From: Litorilinea aerophila | Lineage (GTDB): Bacteria; Chloroflexota; Anaerolineae; Caldilineales; Caldilineaceae | Direction: 5' to 3' | Length of the DNA: 64,000 bases | Assembly (NCBI RefSeq): GCF_006569185.2 | Contig: NZ_VIGC02000005.1 | Location: 124,001 to 188,000, forward strand | In this document: in pieces, positions 54,233-63,848 of the stretch | Position numbering within the stretch: position 1 is the stretch's first letter | How the letters are laid out: each line of letters opens with the position of its first letter | Notes under the pieces: generated by a model | Databases searched by the model: none | Seen by the model: the letters and a program-made list of their open reading frames with translations, nothing else | What the model was told of the DNA's origin: nothing | Made by a program: the position numbers and the translations under genes

Positions 54233-55027
54233 GTGCAGATTCAACAGACCGAGCGGTTGTCGGGGACGCTGGCACAGAGCCCTGCCCGGCGTTTTTGGGA
54301 GATCGACGCCTTGCGTGGGGTGGCCATCATCATGATGGTGATCTTTCACCTCATGTGGGACCTCTGGTTTTTCCGCGTCCTGCCCGACCTGGTGCTGTAC
54401 GCGGGTTTCTGGAAGTACTTTCAGCGCGTCACGGCCAATCTGTTCATTCTGCTGGTGGGGGTCTCCCTGACCATCAGCTACCGACGGGCCTCTCGGGGAG
54501 GCGGTGGCGGGCCGGGCCTTTTTCAGAAGTTCCTGCGACGGGGCATGCGGATCTTTGCGTGGGGGATGGTGATCAGCCTGGTGGTCGCGGCCCTGGGGAT
54601 CGGGCAGGTCCACTTTGGCATCCTCCACCTGATCGGATTTTCAGTGGCGGCCGCGTATCCCTTCCTGGAGCGGCGCTGGCTTAACCTGGCCTTGTGGGCC
54701 CTTTTCAATGTGGCCGGCTATGTTCTGCTCTCGGTGCGGGTGAGCTTCCCCTGGCTGGTCTGGCTGGGCGTGGAGCCCTACGGCTATGGGGCAGTGGATT
54801 ATTTCCCCATCGTGCCCTGGTTTGGCGTGGTGTTGTTGGGTATCTTTGTGGGCAACACCTTCTACACGGGGAGAGGGCGGCAGCTGCCGCTGCCCGAATG
54901 GGGCGGGTCCCTGCCCGTGCGCTGGCTGAGCTTCCTGGGCCGCCACTCCCTGACCATCTACCTGTTGCATCAGCCGGCGCTGTTTCTGCTGATGGTGCTG
55001 CTCGGGATCGCCCCCCTTCCCTTTTAG
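54233..55027 (+). CDS. DUF1624/heparan-alpha-glucosaminide N-acetyltransferase-like membrane protein
   Basis: 264 residues from a GTG with AGGGAGG seven bases upstream; no in-frame ATG precedes it. About seven membrane helices. The family motif RRFWEIDALRGVAIIMMVIFHLMWD contains the conserved Asp-Arg and His. The C-terminal FLGRHSLTIYLLHQPALFLL is typical of the acyltransferase-3/HGSNAT superfamily. It probably transfers acyl groups across the membrane to a surface sugar; the substrate is unknown. It is convergent with htpG. Confidence 0.82.
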   Translation: MQIQQTERLSGTLAQSPARRFWEIDALRGVAIIMMVIFHLMWDLWFFRVLPDLVLYAGFWKYFQRVTANLFILLVGVSLTISYRRASRGGGGGPGLFQKFLRRGMRIFAWGMVISLVVAALGIGQVHFGILHLIGFSVAAAYPFLERRWLNLALWALFNVAGYVLLSVRVSFPWLVWLGVEPYGYGAVDYFPIVPWFGVVLLGIFVGNTFYTGRGRQLPLPEWGGSLPVRWLSFLGRHSLTIYLLHQPALFLLMVLLGIAPLPF

Positions 55028-55072
55028 CAGCACCATCGCAGTTGACACAGATATTTCCCGGTGCAGCCCCCA

Positions 55073-56980
55073 TCAGTCGGCAGGGGTCCGCGCCGCCACG
55101 GCCATTTCCATGAAATTCTGGATGCGCTCCACCATCTCCACCGGGTTGGTGTGGAGCCCCTCCAACAGGAGCGCGTTGGCGAAGAGCTGTTCGATGGTGG
55201 CATCGATCACCGGCTCTTCAGGTTGCTTTTGCAGGATCTGGGCCAGGTTGACGATAAGGGGGTGCCTGCGGTTGAGTTCCAGGAATTTTTTGGGCACCTC
55301 GTAATCCTCTTCCGTCAGCCGACGAATCCGCTGCAGATCCCGGTCCAGGCTATCCTCCGGCGAGACCAGCCGACAGGGGCTCTGGACCAGCTGGCGGGAC
55401 TCTCGCACATCCCGGATCCGCTCGCCCAGCACCGTCTTGAAGCGGTCCATCAGCCGGTTGAAGGCCTCCTGATCCAGCCCACTTTCCTCTGCTTCGGCAT
55501 CCTTCCCTTTGGGCAGCTCCAGCCCGGCATCGTCTACGTTCTGCAGGGGATGCCCCTTGTATTCCCGCAGCATGGTGGTCATGAAGCCATCGATGGGATC
55601 CACCAGGTAGAGCACCTCGATGTCATGGGCCCGGAAGTAGTCCAGATGGGGGCTGCGGGCTGCCGCCTGGAGGTTGTCGCCCAGGACATAGTAGATGGCC
55701 TTCTGCTCGGCCTGCATCCGGTCCACGTATTCCTGGAAGGAGATCCATCCGTCGCCGCTCTTGGTGGAGCGGAAGCGGAGCAGATCCAGCAGGTTTTCGT
55801 GGCTGGTGGGATCGGTGGCCACGCCCTCCTTAAGGAAGATGCCGAATTCCTGCCAGAAGGTGAGGTATTTCTCCGGCTCGTTTTCGGCCATGGCCTTCAG
55901 CTCCCGAATCAGCCGGCTGCTCAGGGCCCGCCGCAACTGGCGCAGGATGGGATTGCTCTGCACCATTTCCCGGGAGACGTTCAGGGGCAAGTCGTCCGAG
56001 TCCACCACCCCTTCCACAAAGCGGAAATAGTCGGGCAGGAGGTCCCGGTTGCGTTCCTGGATCAGGATCTTCCGGGAGTAGAGGCGGAGCCCCAGATCTG
56101 GGCGCATGGCCAGCACAGCCCGGTCCCGGCGGGAAGGCACAAAGAGGATGGCCCGCAGGCTGGCCGGCGCGTCGGCCACCAGGTGCACCTTGAGGAGGGG
56201 CGGCTCGGTGTCGTAGGTGAGCTGTTTGTAGAAATCGTGGTACGCCTCTTCCTCCACCGTGGAGGGAGACTGGCGCCAGAGGGCCGTCCGGCTGTTGATC
56301 ACCTCGGCTTTGGCTTCGTCGCCGTCGCTGCCCGGCTGGATCAGGTAGATGGGGAAGGAGACGTAGTCCGAGTGTTTCTTGATGATCTGCTCCAGGCGCC
56401 AGGTCTGGGCGAACTCGGTGGCGTCCTCCTTCAGGCGGATTTCGATGGTGGTGCCTCGCTCTTCTTGATCGGCCGGCTCCAGGGTGAAACTGCTGTCTCC
56501 TCGGGAGCGCCAGCGCCAGGCCCGGTCCTCCGGCCGGTAGGAGCGGGAAGTCACCGTGACTTCCTGGGCCACCATGAAGACCGAGTAGAAGCCCACGCCA
56601 AACTGGCCGATGATCTCTGCCAGGGCCTGTTTGTCGGCGTTGGCGTTCTGGAGAAAGGCCCTGGCGCCGGAATGGGCGATGGTGCCCAGGTTTTCCACCA
56701 GCTCGTCCCGGTTCATGCCGATGCCGCTGTCGGTGATGGTGAGGGTCTTTGCCTGGGGATCCGGCCGGATCCAGATGGCCAGCTCCCGGTCCGGGTCCAC
56801 TACGTTGGCGTTGGTCAACATTTCGAACTGGACCCGGTGGAGGGCGTCCGAGGCGTTGGAGATCAGCTCCCGCAGGAAGATCTCCCGGTCGGTGTAGAGG
56901 GAGTGGGCCAGGATATCCAGCAGTTGTTTGACTTCTGTACGATATTCCAGGGATTCGGGCGTAAGCGTTGTGTCGGTCAT
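55073..56980 (-). CDS. htpG: Molecular chaperone HtpG (Hsp90)
   Basis: 635 residues starting [13 protein letters not shown], with GGAGG eight bases upstream; an N-terminal extension to 57031 has no support. GHKL ATPase motifs are all present: [40 protein letters not shown], and [14 protein letters not shown]. The middle domain has [18 protein letters not shown] with the catalytic Arg region, and the C-terminal dimerisation region is complete. Cytoplasmic ATP-dependent chaperone. Length is normal. Confidence 0.96.
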   Translation of the reverse strand: MTDTTLTPESLEYRTEVKQLLDILAHSLYTDREIFLRELISNASDALHRVQFEMLTNANVVDPDRELAIWIRPDPQAKTLTITDSGIGMNRDELVENLGTIAHSGARAFLQNANADKQALAEIIGQFGVGFYSVFMVAQEVTVTSRSYRPEDRAWRWRSRGDSSFTLEPADQEERGTTIEIRLKEDATEFAQTWRLEQIIKKHSDYVSFPIYLIQPGSDGDEAKAEVINSRTALWRQSPSTVEEEAYHDFYKQLTYDTEPPLLKVHLVADAPASLRAILFVPSRRDRAVLAMRPDLGLRLYSRKILIQERNRDLLPDYFRFVEGVVDSDDLPLNVSREMVQSNPILRQLRRALSSRLIRELKAMAENEPEKYLTFWQEFGIFLKEGVATDPTSHENLLDLLRFRSTKSGDGWISFQEYVDRMQAEQKAIYYVLGDNLQAAARSPHLDYFRAHDIEVLYLVDPIDGFMTTMLREYKGHPLQNVDDAGLELPKGKDAEAEESGLDQEAFNRLMDRFKTVLGERIRDVRESRQLVQSPCRLVSPEDSLDRDLQRIRRLTEEDYEVPKKFLELNRRHPLIVNLAQILQKQPEEPVIDATIEQLFANALLLEGLHTNPVEMVERIQNFMEMAVAARTPAD

Positions 56981-57178
56981 GGCGATTCCTCCCAAACGCG
57001 GATGTACGTCTGAATCTGCACAGATGGACACGCCCAGCCGGTCCCGGCATTGGGCGGTGGCCCGGGCTGGCCGTCTGGGTGAGCCGCCGCGGCCATGGCC
57101 CCATCCGCACAGTCAGATATCATAGGCAGAGGTGGAAGAGCTGTCAAAATCATTGGCGTATTGCCCTATGGACCAATT

Positions 57179-57208
57179 TTGACTTTTCGTCCCTTCCTCG
57201 GCTATAAT
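57179..57208 (+). promoter_or_regulatory. tRNA-Leu promoter
   Basis: TTGACT (57179-57184) and a perfect TATAAT (57203-57208) are 18 bases apart; the tRNA begins 13 bases later. Confidence 0.8.
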
Positions 57209-57220
57209 AGCAACCAACAT

Positions 57221-57303
<83 letters not shown>

Positions 57304-57404
57304 CTGAAAAATAACAGAAAATGGCAGTGTGCAATCCCTCCAAGAACAAAGCGCCCGGGTACCGAACCCGGGCGCTTTTCAGTTGGCGTTCGTGGCTGGC
57401 ATTC

Positions 57405-57504
57405 GTAAATCCCGGCAGAAGTTCGCCAATAGTTTCCACCAGAGGGAGTGCGCCCAGAGGGCACCCGGAATTTCTGCCGTGGTATTTGCGCCAGATTGTA
57501 CTAG
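57405..57504 (+). repeat. ~100-bp palindromic element, copy B
   Basis: It begins GTAAATCCCGGCAGAAGTTC and ends at GTACTAG. Inner blocks TTTCCACCAGAGG and CGCCCAGAGGGCACCCGG are shared with copy C. It reaches 4 bases into the 3' end of the convergent cytochrome gene (57501). Confidence 0.88.
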
Positions 57505-58055
57505 TGGGACGCCAGGCTGCGCAGGTAGTTGACCAGGTGCCAGCGATCCTCCTCAGAGAGCTGGGACCAGCCGGGCATGGCCGTCCCTGGTACGCCGTGG
57601 GTGATGATGTAGAAGAGCGCGCCGTCGGTATTGGCCTGGACGTGCTCCGCGGTCAGGTCCGCCGGCCGGGGATTGAGGGCCATGCCGGCCGGACCATCGC
57701 CTTTGCCCTGGGGGCCATGGCACGCCTGGCAATTTTGGGCGTAGAGGCGGGCGCCCATGGCTACCGACTCCTGGCTGGCCGGGATGGGGTTCTCCACCGC
57801 GGCGGCCTCGGGAGGAACGTTGTGGGCGGCGCTGAGGCCCTCAGGGCTGGTCTGGGCATGTTCGTCCCCTTCTGTATGGGCGTCGCTCCCTCCGGTCGGG
57901 GCCTGTGGATTCATCATGCCCCCGCCCATCATCCCCCCATTCCCCATCATGGGGCCGTGCTCCGCTCCAGCCGGCCCCATGGGCGAGATGCCCATGCAGC
58001 CGCCCAAGAGCATCAGGCCCGCCAGCGTGGCAACAAGCAGCCATCTTCTGTTCAT
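57501..58055 (-). CDS. Met-rich lipoprotein c-type cytochrome
   Basis: 184 residues. Lipobox LLGGC with Cys20, then a Met/Gly-rich stretch at ~36-48 and a linker with His, Asp and Glu. CQACH at 109-113 binds heme; the C-terminal domain is a short cytochrome c with HGVPGTAMPGWS, giving an axial Met, and WHLVNYLRSLA. It would sit on the outer face of the membrane. The Met-rich stretch could bind Cu(I). It is 57 bases downstream of another cytochrome lipoprotein on the same strand, so the pair is probably an operon. Confidence 0.88.
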   Translation of the reverse strand: MNRRWLLVATLAGLMLLGGCMGISPMGPAGAEHGPMMGNGGMMGGGMMNPQAPTGGSDAHTEGDEHAQTSPEGLSAAHNVPPEAAAVENPIPASQESVAMGARLYAQNCQACHGPQGKGDGPAGMALNPRPADLTAEHVQANTDGALFYIITHGVPGTAMPGWSQLSEEDRWHLVNYLRSLASH

Positions 58056-58112
58056 GACATGTCTCCTGTGAGGTTTGTCTCCTGTAGAGAAAGGGCCAAT
58101 TCACCCATCGTT

Positions 58113-58607
58113 TTACCCGCCTTGCTGTCGGGTGACCTCCTGTTGGAAGGCCCGCTCCTGGGGGCCCCAAAAGCCCTTGATGTGCTCTAAAATGGCTTCC
58201 ATTTCAGCCCGGCTTAGCCGGTCGCCGAAGGCGGGCATGGCGCTGTTGGGCATGCCGCCGCCCTGGGCGATGATCTGGAGCAGCAGCTCGTCCGGGTGGT
58301 GCCAGGTGTGGCCGCTGCTGTCGTGGGGTGGCGCCGGGTAGACGCCCTGGGCGTTGGGTTCCCGCCAGTTGGGCTGCCCTTCGCCCCGTTCCCCATGGCA
58401 GGATGCACAGTACTCCAGGTAGAGGGCCTCGCCGTCTGGGGCCGTGGCATCGGCAGAAGCCTGGCGAGGCGTCTGGCCCCCACAGGCGCTCAACAACACC
58501 GCCGCCAGCCCCACGGCCATCCATACCGGCAGCAGGCGGCCGGCCGAAGTCTGCCACGGTATCCCCATCACTTGGCGCAACTGAATTTCCATACGCTCGT
58601 TTCCCAT
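58113..58607 (-). CDS. Lipoprotein c-type cytochrome
   Basis: 164 residues from ATG 58607; ATG 58592 is an alternative and neither has a strong ribosome binding site. Lipobox LLSAC (Cys42 from the longer start) follows a hydrophobic segment. CASCH at ~67-71 is the heme site, with MPNSAMPAFGDRLSRAEMEAIL supplying the distal Met. The fold matches class I cytochrome c. First gene of the cytochrome pair; the redox partner is not in the window. Confidence 0.85.
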   Translation of the reverse strand: MGNERMEIQLRQVMGIPWQTSAGRLLPVWMAVGLAAVLLSACGGQTPRQASADATAPDGEALYLEYCASCHGERGEGQPNWREPNAQGVYPAPPHDSSGHTWHHPDELLLQIIAQGGGMPNSAMPAFGDRLSRAEMEAILEHIKGFWGPQERAFQQEVTRQQGG

Positions 58608-58679
58608 TTTTGTTTTGGCGGAAAGAACATTCCACTATCTTGTAGATCCGATCCCCAGATTTCACAGCCACCCACGGCG

Positions 58680-58860
58680 GGCCGGAGATCCGCCCGCTGG
58701 CGCCAATCGCGAAAGGGTACCGGTTTGCCGTAGGGGCGGCACCCAGCCGCCCGTTGTCGCCACATCCCGGCGGGTGAAGGGAGGGCGATGGATGCGCCGT
58801 ATGTAGGGGCGAATCATGATTCGCCCCTGCCGCCTACAACGAGGCGGCGATGTCCCGTAG
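58680..58860. repeat. Cluster of short dispersed palindromes (second cluster)
   Basis: It includes GGGCGGC/GCCGCCC near 58742-58760, a perfect 22-base palindrome at 58806-58827 (half-site GGGGCGAATCA) and GCCGCC/GGCGGC near 58829-58848. The CCCTCCCTTCACC tag and GTAGGGGC flanks match the cluster at 46770-47028. Confidence 0.75.
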
Positions 58861-58894
58861 GGGTGGCTCCCCGTTCCCGCCCGCTGACGAACCA

Positions 58895-58947
58895 GTGGAG
58901 CCACGGATAGGCAGAAAAGTCTGTCTCTTCCGCGCAATCTGTGGACC
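58895..58947. repeat. Degenerate CACAGAT-type repeat
   Basis: The right end (GCAATCTGTGGACCC) matches the repeat at 42208-42283; the left arm is degraded (GTGGAGCCACGGAT). Confidence 0.5.
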
Positions 58948-59042
58948 CGCTGTCGCGATTAGAGCATAGCGGAGTCGGCCAGCCTTTTGCAATCCCGAGG
59001 CGAAATGGCTGGCGCGATGGGGAGATCCATGGCGCCCACTCG

Positions 59043-59078
59043 CGCAAATCCGACAGGGGTAGCGCATTTGCGACAGGG
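59043..59078. promoter_or_regulatory. Candidate regulator-binding site
   Basis: CGCAAAT (59043-59049) and ATTTGCG (59066-59072) are inverted, and each is followed by CGACAGGG (59051-59058, 59071-59078). It lies about 95 bases upstream of the histidine kinase start. Regulatory role is inferred from symmetry only. Confidence 0.35.
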
Positions 59079-59170
59079 CAGGGCTCTACCCCGGGGATGT
59101 TGCCTGTCTGCTTGGGTAAGCCCACTGCTTTGGGTTGTGTCGGCCCATTGGCCCGTGGTAGGATTCAATT

Positions 59171-60328
59171 ATGTTCAGGAATCGCTGGTCCAGTCGCCTG
59201 CCGACGTCCTGGGGGAGCCTCCTGCTGGTGGTGTCGGGCATTGCGCTGGTCACCGTGCTCCATTACGCCACCACCCCAGGGCTGCGGGAACTACACGCGG
59301 TCTACCGCTATTTTTACTTTCTGCCCATTGTCTATGCCGCCCTGCGCTTTGGCTTCTGGGGTGGCGTGTACACCGCGCTGGCGGCCAGCCTCTTTTTTGC
59401 GCCCCACATTTTCTTCAAATGGGGGGATTTCCCCGAGGACAGCCTCAATGACCTGCTGGTGGTGGTGGTCTTTTGTGCCGTTGCGGCCATCACCGGCATC
59501 ACCGTGGAGCGGCTGCACCGGAGCCAGCAGCAGGAACAGGCCACAGCCCGGCGCCTGGCCGCCACCCTCCAGCGCCTGGAGGCCCAGGGCGAGGAACTCC
59601 GGCGGGCCGAGCACCTGAGCGCGCTGGGGACCCTGGCTGGCGGGCTGGCCCACGAGATCCGCAATCCCCTGGGCATCATCCGGGCCACCGCCCAACTGCT
59701 GGCCATGGAATGCGGACCAGAGGCAGCCGAGTCTCTGGCCATTATCCAAAAGGAGGCCGACCGCATCGAGCGCTTTATCCAGGAGCTGCTCAACTATGCC
59801 GGGGAAAGTCGCCTGCAGCGAGCGCCTACCCCTGTGGCTGCTCTGCTGGAACGGGTGGCTGGCCGGCTGCGCCCCTTGCTGGAGCGCTATGCCATCGCCT
59901 GTCGCATCCACGTGGCGGCCGGGGTGTCCACAGCGTGGCTGGATGGGGAACAGATGGAGCAGGCGCTGATGAATTTGTGCGTCAATGCCATCCAGGCCCT
60001 GGACGGCCCCGGCGAGATTCAGCTGCGCGCCTCCCTCGAGGGCGAGGCGTGGCTGGCCCTCGAGGTGATCGACAACGGCCCGGGCATCGCCCCGCCCGAC
60101 CGGGTCCGTATCTTCGACCCCTTCTACACCACCAAGGACACGGGTACCGGCCTGGGGCTGAGCGTCGTCCAGCGCATTGTGGCCAACCACGGCGGCCGCA
60201 TCACCGTGGATTCCACGCCCGGCCAGGGGACCACCTTTACCCTCTTGCTACCCCTGGACCCGGGGAGAACCCATTCCACATCCAGTAAATCCCGGCAGAA
60301 ATTCGCCGATGGTTTCCACCAGAGGTAG
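59171..60328 (+). CDS. NtrB/AtoS-like membrane histidine kinase with repeat-derived C-terminus
   Basis: 385 residues; GTAGGA lies nine bases upstream. The N-terminus has about three to four membrane helices in the DUF4118-like style, then a coiled-coil and the dimerisation motif LAHEIRNP with His161. ATPase motifs are NLCVNAIQAL, IDNGPGIAP and GTGLGLSVVQRI. Residues ~371-385 (SSKSRQKFADGFHQR) come from the ~100-bp repeat (copy C), which supplies the TAG stop. It probably phosphorylates the receiver of the gene at 60429. Confidence 0.9.
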   Translation: MFRNRWSSRLPTSWGSLLLVVSGIALVTVLHYATTPGLRELHAVYRYFYFLPIVYAALRFGFWGGVYTALAASLFFAPHIFFKWGDFPEDSLNDLLVVVVFCAVAAITGITVERLHRSQQQEQATARRLAATLQRLEAQGEELRRAEHLSALGTLAGGLAHEIRNPLGIIRATAQLLAMECGPEAAESLAIIQKEADRIERFIQELLNYAGESRLQRAPTPVAALLERVAGRLRPLLERYAIACRIHVAAGVSTAWLDGEQMEQALMNLCVNAIQALDGPGEIQLRASLEGEAWLALEVIDNGPGIAPPDRVRIFDPFYTTKDTGTGLGLSVVQRIVANHGGRITVDSTPGQGTTFTLLLPLDPGRTHSTSSKSRQKFADGFHQR

Positions 60329-60384
60329 TGCGCCCAGAGGGCACCCGGAATTTCCGCCGTGGTATTTCCGCCCGACTGTACCAG
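60285..60384 (+). repeat. ~100-bp palindromic element, copy C
   Basis: It starts GTAAATCCCGGCAGAAATTC and ends CGACTGTACCAG. It overlaps the last 44 bases of the upstream kinase gene, including the stop codon, and ends 44 bases before the next gene. Confidence 0.9.
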
Positions 60385-60428
60385 TGCCCCGGACCACCTG
60401 ACCGCTGCCGCAGGGAGAGCGTTATAAC

Positions 60429-61691
60429 ATGGCCCGAACTGTCCTGGTGATTGACGACGAAGAGAACATGCGCTGGGTCCTGGAACGGGCCCTCAAGAAG
60501 GCCGGCTACGATGTGCTGACGGCCGGCCGAGGCGAGCAGGGACTCCAGCTCCTGGCCCTCCACCCCGTGGACCTGATCCTGCTGGATTTGAAGATGCCGG
60601 GGATGGATGGCCTGGCCGTCCTGCGGGAGATCCGCCGGCGGACCCAGTCGGTGCCAGTGCTGCTGCTCACCGCCTACGCCACCGTGCCCACCGCCGTGGC
60701 GGCCATGCAGCATGGCGCCACCGACTACCTGCGCAAACCCTTTGACCTGGAGACGGTGCTGGCCAAGATCAACGAATATCTCATGCAACAGCGCCCTGGG
60801 GAGCCGACTGCCCGGACGGATGGACCCTCCTTCGACCTCTTCATCGGCGCCGATCCGGCCCTGGAGCGTCCCCTGGCCCAGGCTCGCTCCGCCTGTGAAC
60901 ATCTCTACCCTGTCCTGGTGAGCGGTGAGGCCGGCAGCGGACGTCGACACCTGGCCACCCTCATCCACCACCAGACGGCCGCCACTCGACAGGGCCGGCT
61001 GGTGGTGCTGGATGGGGCCAGCCTCTCGTCGGCCCTGTTGCGCCAGGAATTGCCGCCCACAGAGAAGGGGCGCTGGCAGGAAGCCCTGGGCGGCTCCTTG
61101 CTCCTGGCCAACGTGGACGCCGTCCCCGACGAGCTCATGGAAGCGGTCTGGCCCCACCTTCAAAGTTTCCTCCGGGATGCAGACCATCCCCATGGCCTGC
61201 GGCTGCTGCTCACGGCCCAGTGCCTGCCGGACGTCTGGTCCAGCCGTCTGCCGGCGTTGCTCACGGTGCAGTTGCCTCCTCTGCGGGAGCGGCTGGCCGA
61301 CCTGCCCCTCCTTCTGGCCCATTTTGCGCCCCAGAGTCGCTGGTCCCAGGAGGCCGAGGCCATTCTGCGGGCATACGGCTGGCCGGGCAACGTGGCGGAG
61401 TTCCAGCGGGTGGTGACCCAGGCCGCCAGGGCAGCCGGCGATGGACCGGTCTTGCCCCATCATCTCCCCGATCATCTCCGCGGGGCCTCCCTGCCGGCCG
61501 GCCCCTACCTGCTGCCGCCCCAGGGCGTGGACCTGGAGGAAGTAGAGCAGGGACTTATCCGACAGGCCCTGGCCCTGGCCGGCGGCAACAAGTCCCAGGC
61601 TGCCCGCCTGCTGGGGCTGACCCGGGCCACCCTCATCTATCGCATGCACAAATACGGGATCCAGGATGACGAAGACCCTACTGATCGTTGA
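60429..61691 (+). CDS. NtrC-type response regulator with a degenerate AAA+ domain
   Basis: 420 residues. The receiver domain is intact (IDDEENMR, phospho-acceptor D53 in [23 protein letters not shown]). The AAA+ region is recognisable but broken: Walker A is GEAGSGRR (166-173) with Arg where Lys is expected; the GAFTGA sigma-54 contact loop is missing, as a short [11 protein letters not shown] replaces it; Walker B reads LLLANVD. The C-terminal Fis-type helix-turn-helix [20 protein letters not shown] is intact. It therefore probably binds DNA but does not activate sigma-54. Overlaps the next gene by 26 bases. Confidence 0.88.
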   Translation: MARTVLVIDDEENMRWVLERALKKAGYDVLTAGRGEQGLQLLALHPVDLILLDLKMPGMDGLAVLREIRRRTQSVPVLLLTAYATVPTAVAAMQHGATDYLRKPFDLETVLAKINEYLMQQRPGEPTARTDGPSFDLFIGADPALERPLAQARSACEHLYPVLVSGEAGSGRRHLATLIHHQTAATRQGRLVVLDGASLSSALLRQELPPTEKGRWQEALGGSLLLANVDAVPDELMEAVWPHLQSFLRDADHPHGLRLLLTAQCLPDVWSSRLPALLTVQLPPLRERLADLPLLLAHFAPQSRWSQEAEAILRAYGWPGNVAEFQRVVTQAARAAGDGPVLPHHLPDHLRGASLPAGPYLLPPQGVDLEEVEQGLIRQALALAGGNKSQAARLLGLTRATLIYRMHKYGIQDDEDPTDR

Positions 61692-62388
61692 GGACGACGC
61701 CCAGATACGCCACGTCCTGGAAGGATATCTGAAGCAAGCCGGCTACCGGGTTCTGACTGCCGGGGACGGCCGCACCGGGCTGGCCCTGGTCCAACAGGAA
61801 AAACCCCACCTGGTGGTCCTGGACCTGATGCTGCCGGAACTGGATGGCTGGGAGCTGACCCGCCGCCTGCGGGCCAGCCCAGATCCGGCCCTGGCCGGCA
61901 TCTACATCATCATGCTCACCGCCCGGGTGGAGGAGACCGACCGGGTGGTGGGCCTGGAACTGGGCGCAGACGACTACGTGACCAAGCCCTTCAGCCCCCG
62001 GGAACTGGTGGCCCGCATCCGCGCTGCCCTCCGACGCCTGGAAGGCCAGTCCGGCCAGGCCCAGCCCCTGGTGGCCGGCGCGCTGCGTCTGGACCCGGTC
62101 TACCGGACCGTCACCCTGGCCGGGAAGCCCGTCGACCTGACCCGCACCGAGTTCGACCTGCTGGCCCATTTCATGCGTCACCCCGGCCGTCCTTTCACCC
62201 GCAGTGAGCTGCTGGATGTGACCCAGCGGGACGCTGTGGGCGATGTGAGCCCGTATGAGCGGACCATCGACGCCCATGTGAAGAACATCCGCCAGAAGCT
62301 GGACGATACCGATCGCGAGCGGTATATCGAAACCGTCCACGGGGTAGGCTACCGTTTTGTGCCGCAAGCTGCAGAGGGCTCCCCATGA
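61666..62388 (+). CDS. OmpR/PhoB-family response regulator
   Basis: 240 residues. Receiver with EDD near residue 10, D53 ([11 protein letters not shown]), and the Lys in DYVTKPFSP. The winged-helix domain is complete ([27 protein letters not shown] ... [12 protein letters not shown]). Stop overlaps the start of the kinase gene (ATGA at 62385), so regulator and kinase are coupled. With a Met-rich kinase and a His-rich following gene, a metal-responsive role is plausible. Confidence 0.95.
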   Translation: MTKTLLIVEDDAQIRHVLEGYLKQAGYRVLTAGDGRTGLALVQQEKPHLVVLDLMLPELDGWELTRRLRASPDPALAGIYIIMLTARVEETDRVVGLELGADDYVTKPFSPRELVARIRAALRRLEGQSGQAQPLVAGALRLDPVYRTVTLAGKPVDLTRTEFDLLAHFMRHPGRPFTRSELLDVTQRDAVGDVSPYERTIDAHVKNIRQKLDDTDRERYIETVHGVGYRFVPQAAEGSP

Positions 62389-63812
62389 AGCCGTCCACCA
62401 GCCGCTGGAGTGCACCCCTCTGGTTGCGGTTGACCCTGGCTTTCGCCGCTGTCATTGCCGTGGGCATCGTGGTGACCGTGGTGTTGGCCCGGCAGGGCAC
62501 TGCCACCCAGATTTCCCACGTCATGGTCGGGCCGTATATGGTCCAACCTGACTTGTTGCGGAATCTCCTGGCCGACTACTACCGGAAACACGGTGGCTGG
62601 GACGGGGTGGCGGATGCCCTCCCCGGGCTGGTGGCCCAGGCTTCTCCGGCCGGCTCCATGGGCCGCATGATGGGTGAAATGATGGGGCTCTTCAACAGCC
62701 AGGTGACCCTGCTGGATGCCCAGGGGCAACTCCTGGCGCAATCGGGAGAGCCCGCACCCGGTTTGAGCGGGGCGATGGAACAGGGATGGCCCGTGATGGT
62801 GGAGGGCCGCCGGGTGGGGACGGTGGTCGTCCAGGGGCCGTTCATGACCATGGAAAGCGGCGGAGAGCAGCAGCTGGTCATCAGCGTGACCCGGGCGGTG
62901 TTGACAGCCGGCCTGGTGGCCGGTCTGGTGGCCCTGGCCCTGGCAGCCCTCCTCATCCGCCAGATCACCCGCCCCCTTTCCGCACTGCACCGGGCTTCCC
63001 GGGCCATTGCCCAGGGGCGGCTGGATGTGCGGGTGCCTGTCCAGGGGCAGGATGAACTGGGGCAGTTGGCCCACACCTTCAACCAGATGGCCGCCGCGCT
63101 GGAAGAGCAGGAGCAGCTGCGGCGCAACCTCATGGCCGATGTGGCCCATGAGCTGCGGACGCCCATGGCGGGCATCCAGGGCATGGTGGAGGCCATGCAG
63201 GACGGCGTCTTCCCGCCCACGCCGGAGAACCTGGCCAGTATTCACCAACAGATCGAGCTGCTCAACCGCCTGGTGGAGGAGCTGCGCACCCTGGCCCACG
63301 CGGAGGCAGGCCAGTTGACTCTGGAAATTACCGCCCTGGATCTGGCCGGGCTGGCGACTCGCCAGGTGGCGCTCCATCAGCCCCAGGCTCAACAGAAGGG
63401 CATTGCCCTGGCTCTGGACATCTCTGAACCCCTGCCGCCCGTGCAGGGAGATGAAAAGCGGCTGGGCCAGGTGCTGGGCAACCTGCTCACCAATGCCCTG
63501 CGCCACACCCCGCCTGGGGGACACGTCACCGTGGCCCTGCAACCCGACCCCGACGGCGTTCGCATGTACGTCCAGGACGACGGCGAGGGCATCGCCCCGG
63601 CGGACCTGCCCCACATTTTCGACCGTTTTTATCGGGGGGATCCCTCCCGCAGTCGTCAGCGGGGCGGGAGCGGGTTGGGGCTGGCCATCGCCCGCCAGTT
63701 TGTAGCCGCCCACGGCGGGCGCATCTGGGCCGAAAGTCCGCCCCCCGGACAGGCTCGGGGCACCCGGGTTTCGGTGGTGTTGCCCCGGCGCCCACCTCCC
63801 AGGTCGGATTGA
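62385..63812 (+). CDS. HAMP-domain sensor histidine kinase with Met-rich extracellular region
   Basis: 475 residues. Membrane helices at ~13-35 and ~169-191 bracket an extracellular domain with [13 protein letters not shown] at 91-103. HAMP spans ~192-245, the H-box is VAHELRTP with His255, then [22 protein letters not shown] and [12 protein letters not shown]. The Met cluster resembles Cu(I)/Ag(I)-binding sequences, and the next gene has a His-rich N-terminus, so copper sensing is a reasonable guess. Ligand unproven. Confidence 0.93.
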   Translation: MKPSTSRWSAPLWLRLTLAFAAVIAVGIVVTVVLARQGTATQISHVMVGPYMVQPDLLRNLLADYYRKHGGWDGVADALPGLVAQASPAGSMGRMMGEMMGLFNSQVTLLDAQGQLLAQSGEPAPGLSGAMEQGWPVMVEGRRVGTVVVQGPFMTMESGGEQQLVISVTRAVLTAGLVAGLVALALAALLIRQITRPLSALHRASRAIAQGRLDVRVPVQGQDELGQLAHTFNQMAAALEEQEQLRRNLMADVAHELRTPMAGIQGMVEAMQDGVFPPTPENLASIHQQIELLNRLVEELRTLAHAEAGQLTLEITALDLAGLATRQVALHQPQAQQKGIALALDISEPLPPVQGDEKRLGQVLGNLLTNALRHTPPGGHVTVALQPDPDGVRMYVQDDGEGIAPADLPHIFDRFYRGDPSRSRQRGGSGLGLAIARQFVAAHGGRIWAESPPPGQARGTRVSVVLPRRPPPRSD

Positions 63813-63848
63813 CGCCAGATGGACAATGACGGAGAGGAGCTCATCGCT

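Larger units (their letters stand above)
58608..59170. other. Divergent intergenic region with palindromes
   Basis: 563 bases between the cytochrome pair and a histidine kinase. It contains a palindrome cluster (58670-58890), a degenerate CACAGAT-type repeat (58895-58947) and an inverted/direct repeat pair at 59043-59078. No supported coding region was seen, and no strong promoter. Confidence 0.6.

Noticed and set aside
59135-59164. TTGTGT/TAGGAT promoter for the histidine kinase
   Set aside because: Both boxes are poor and it would leave only about 6 bases before the start codon, although a normal ribosome binding site is present.
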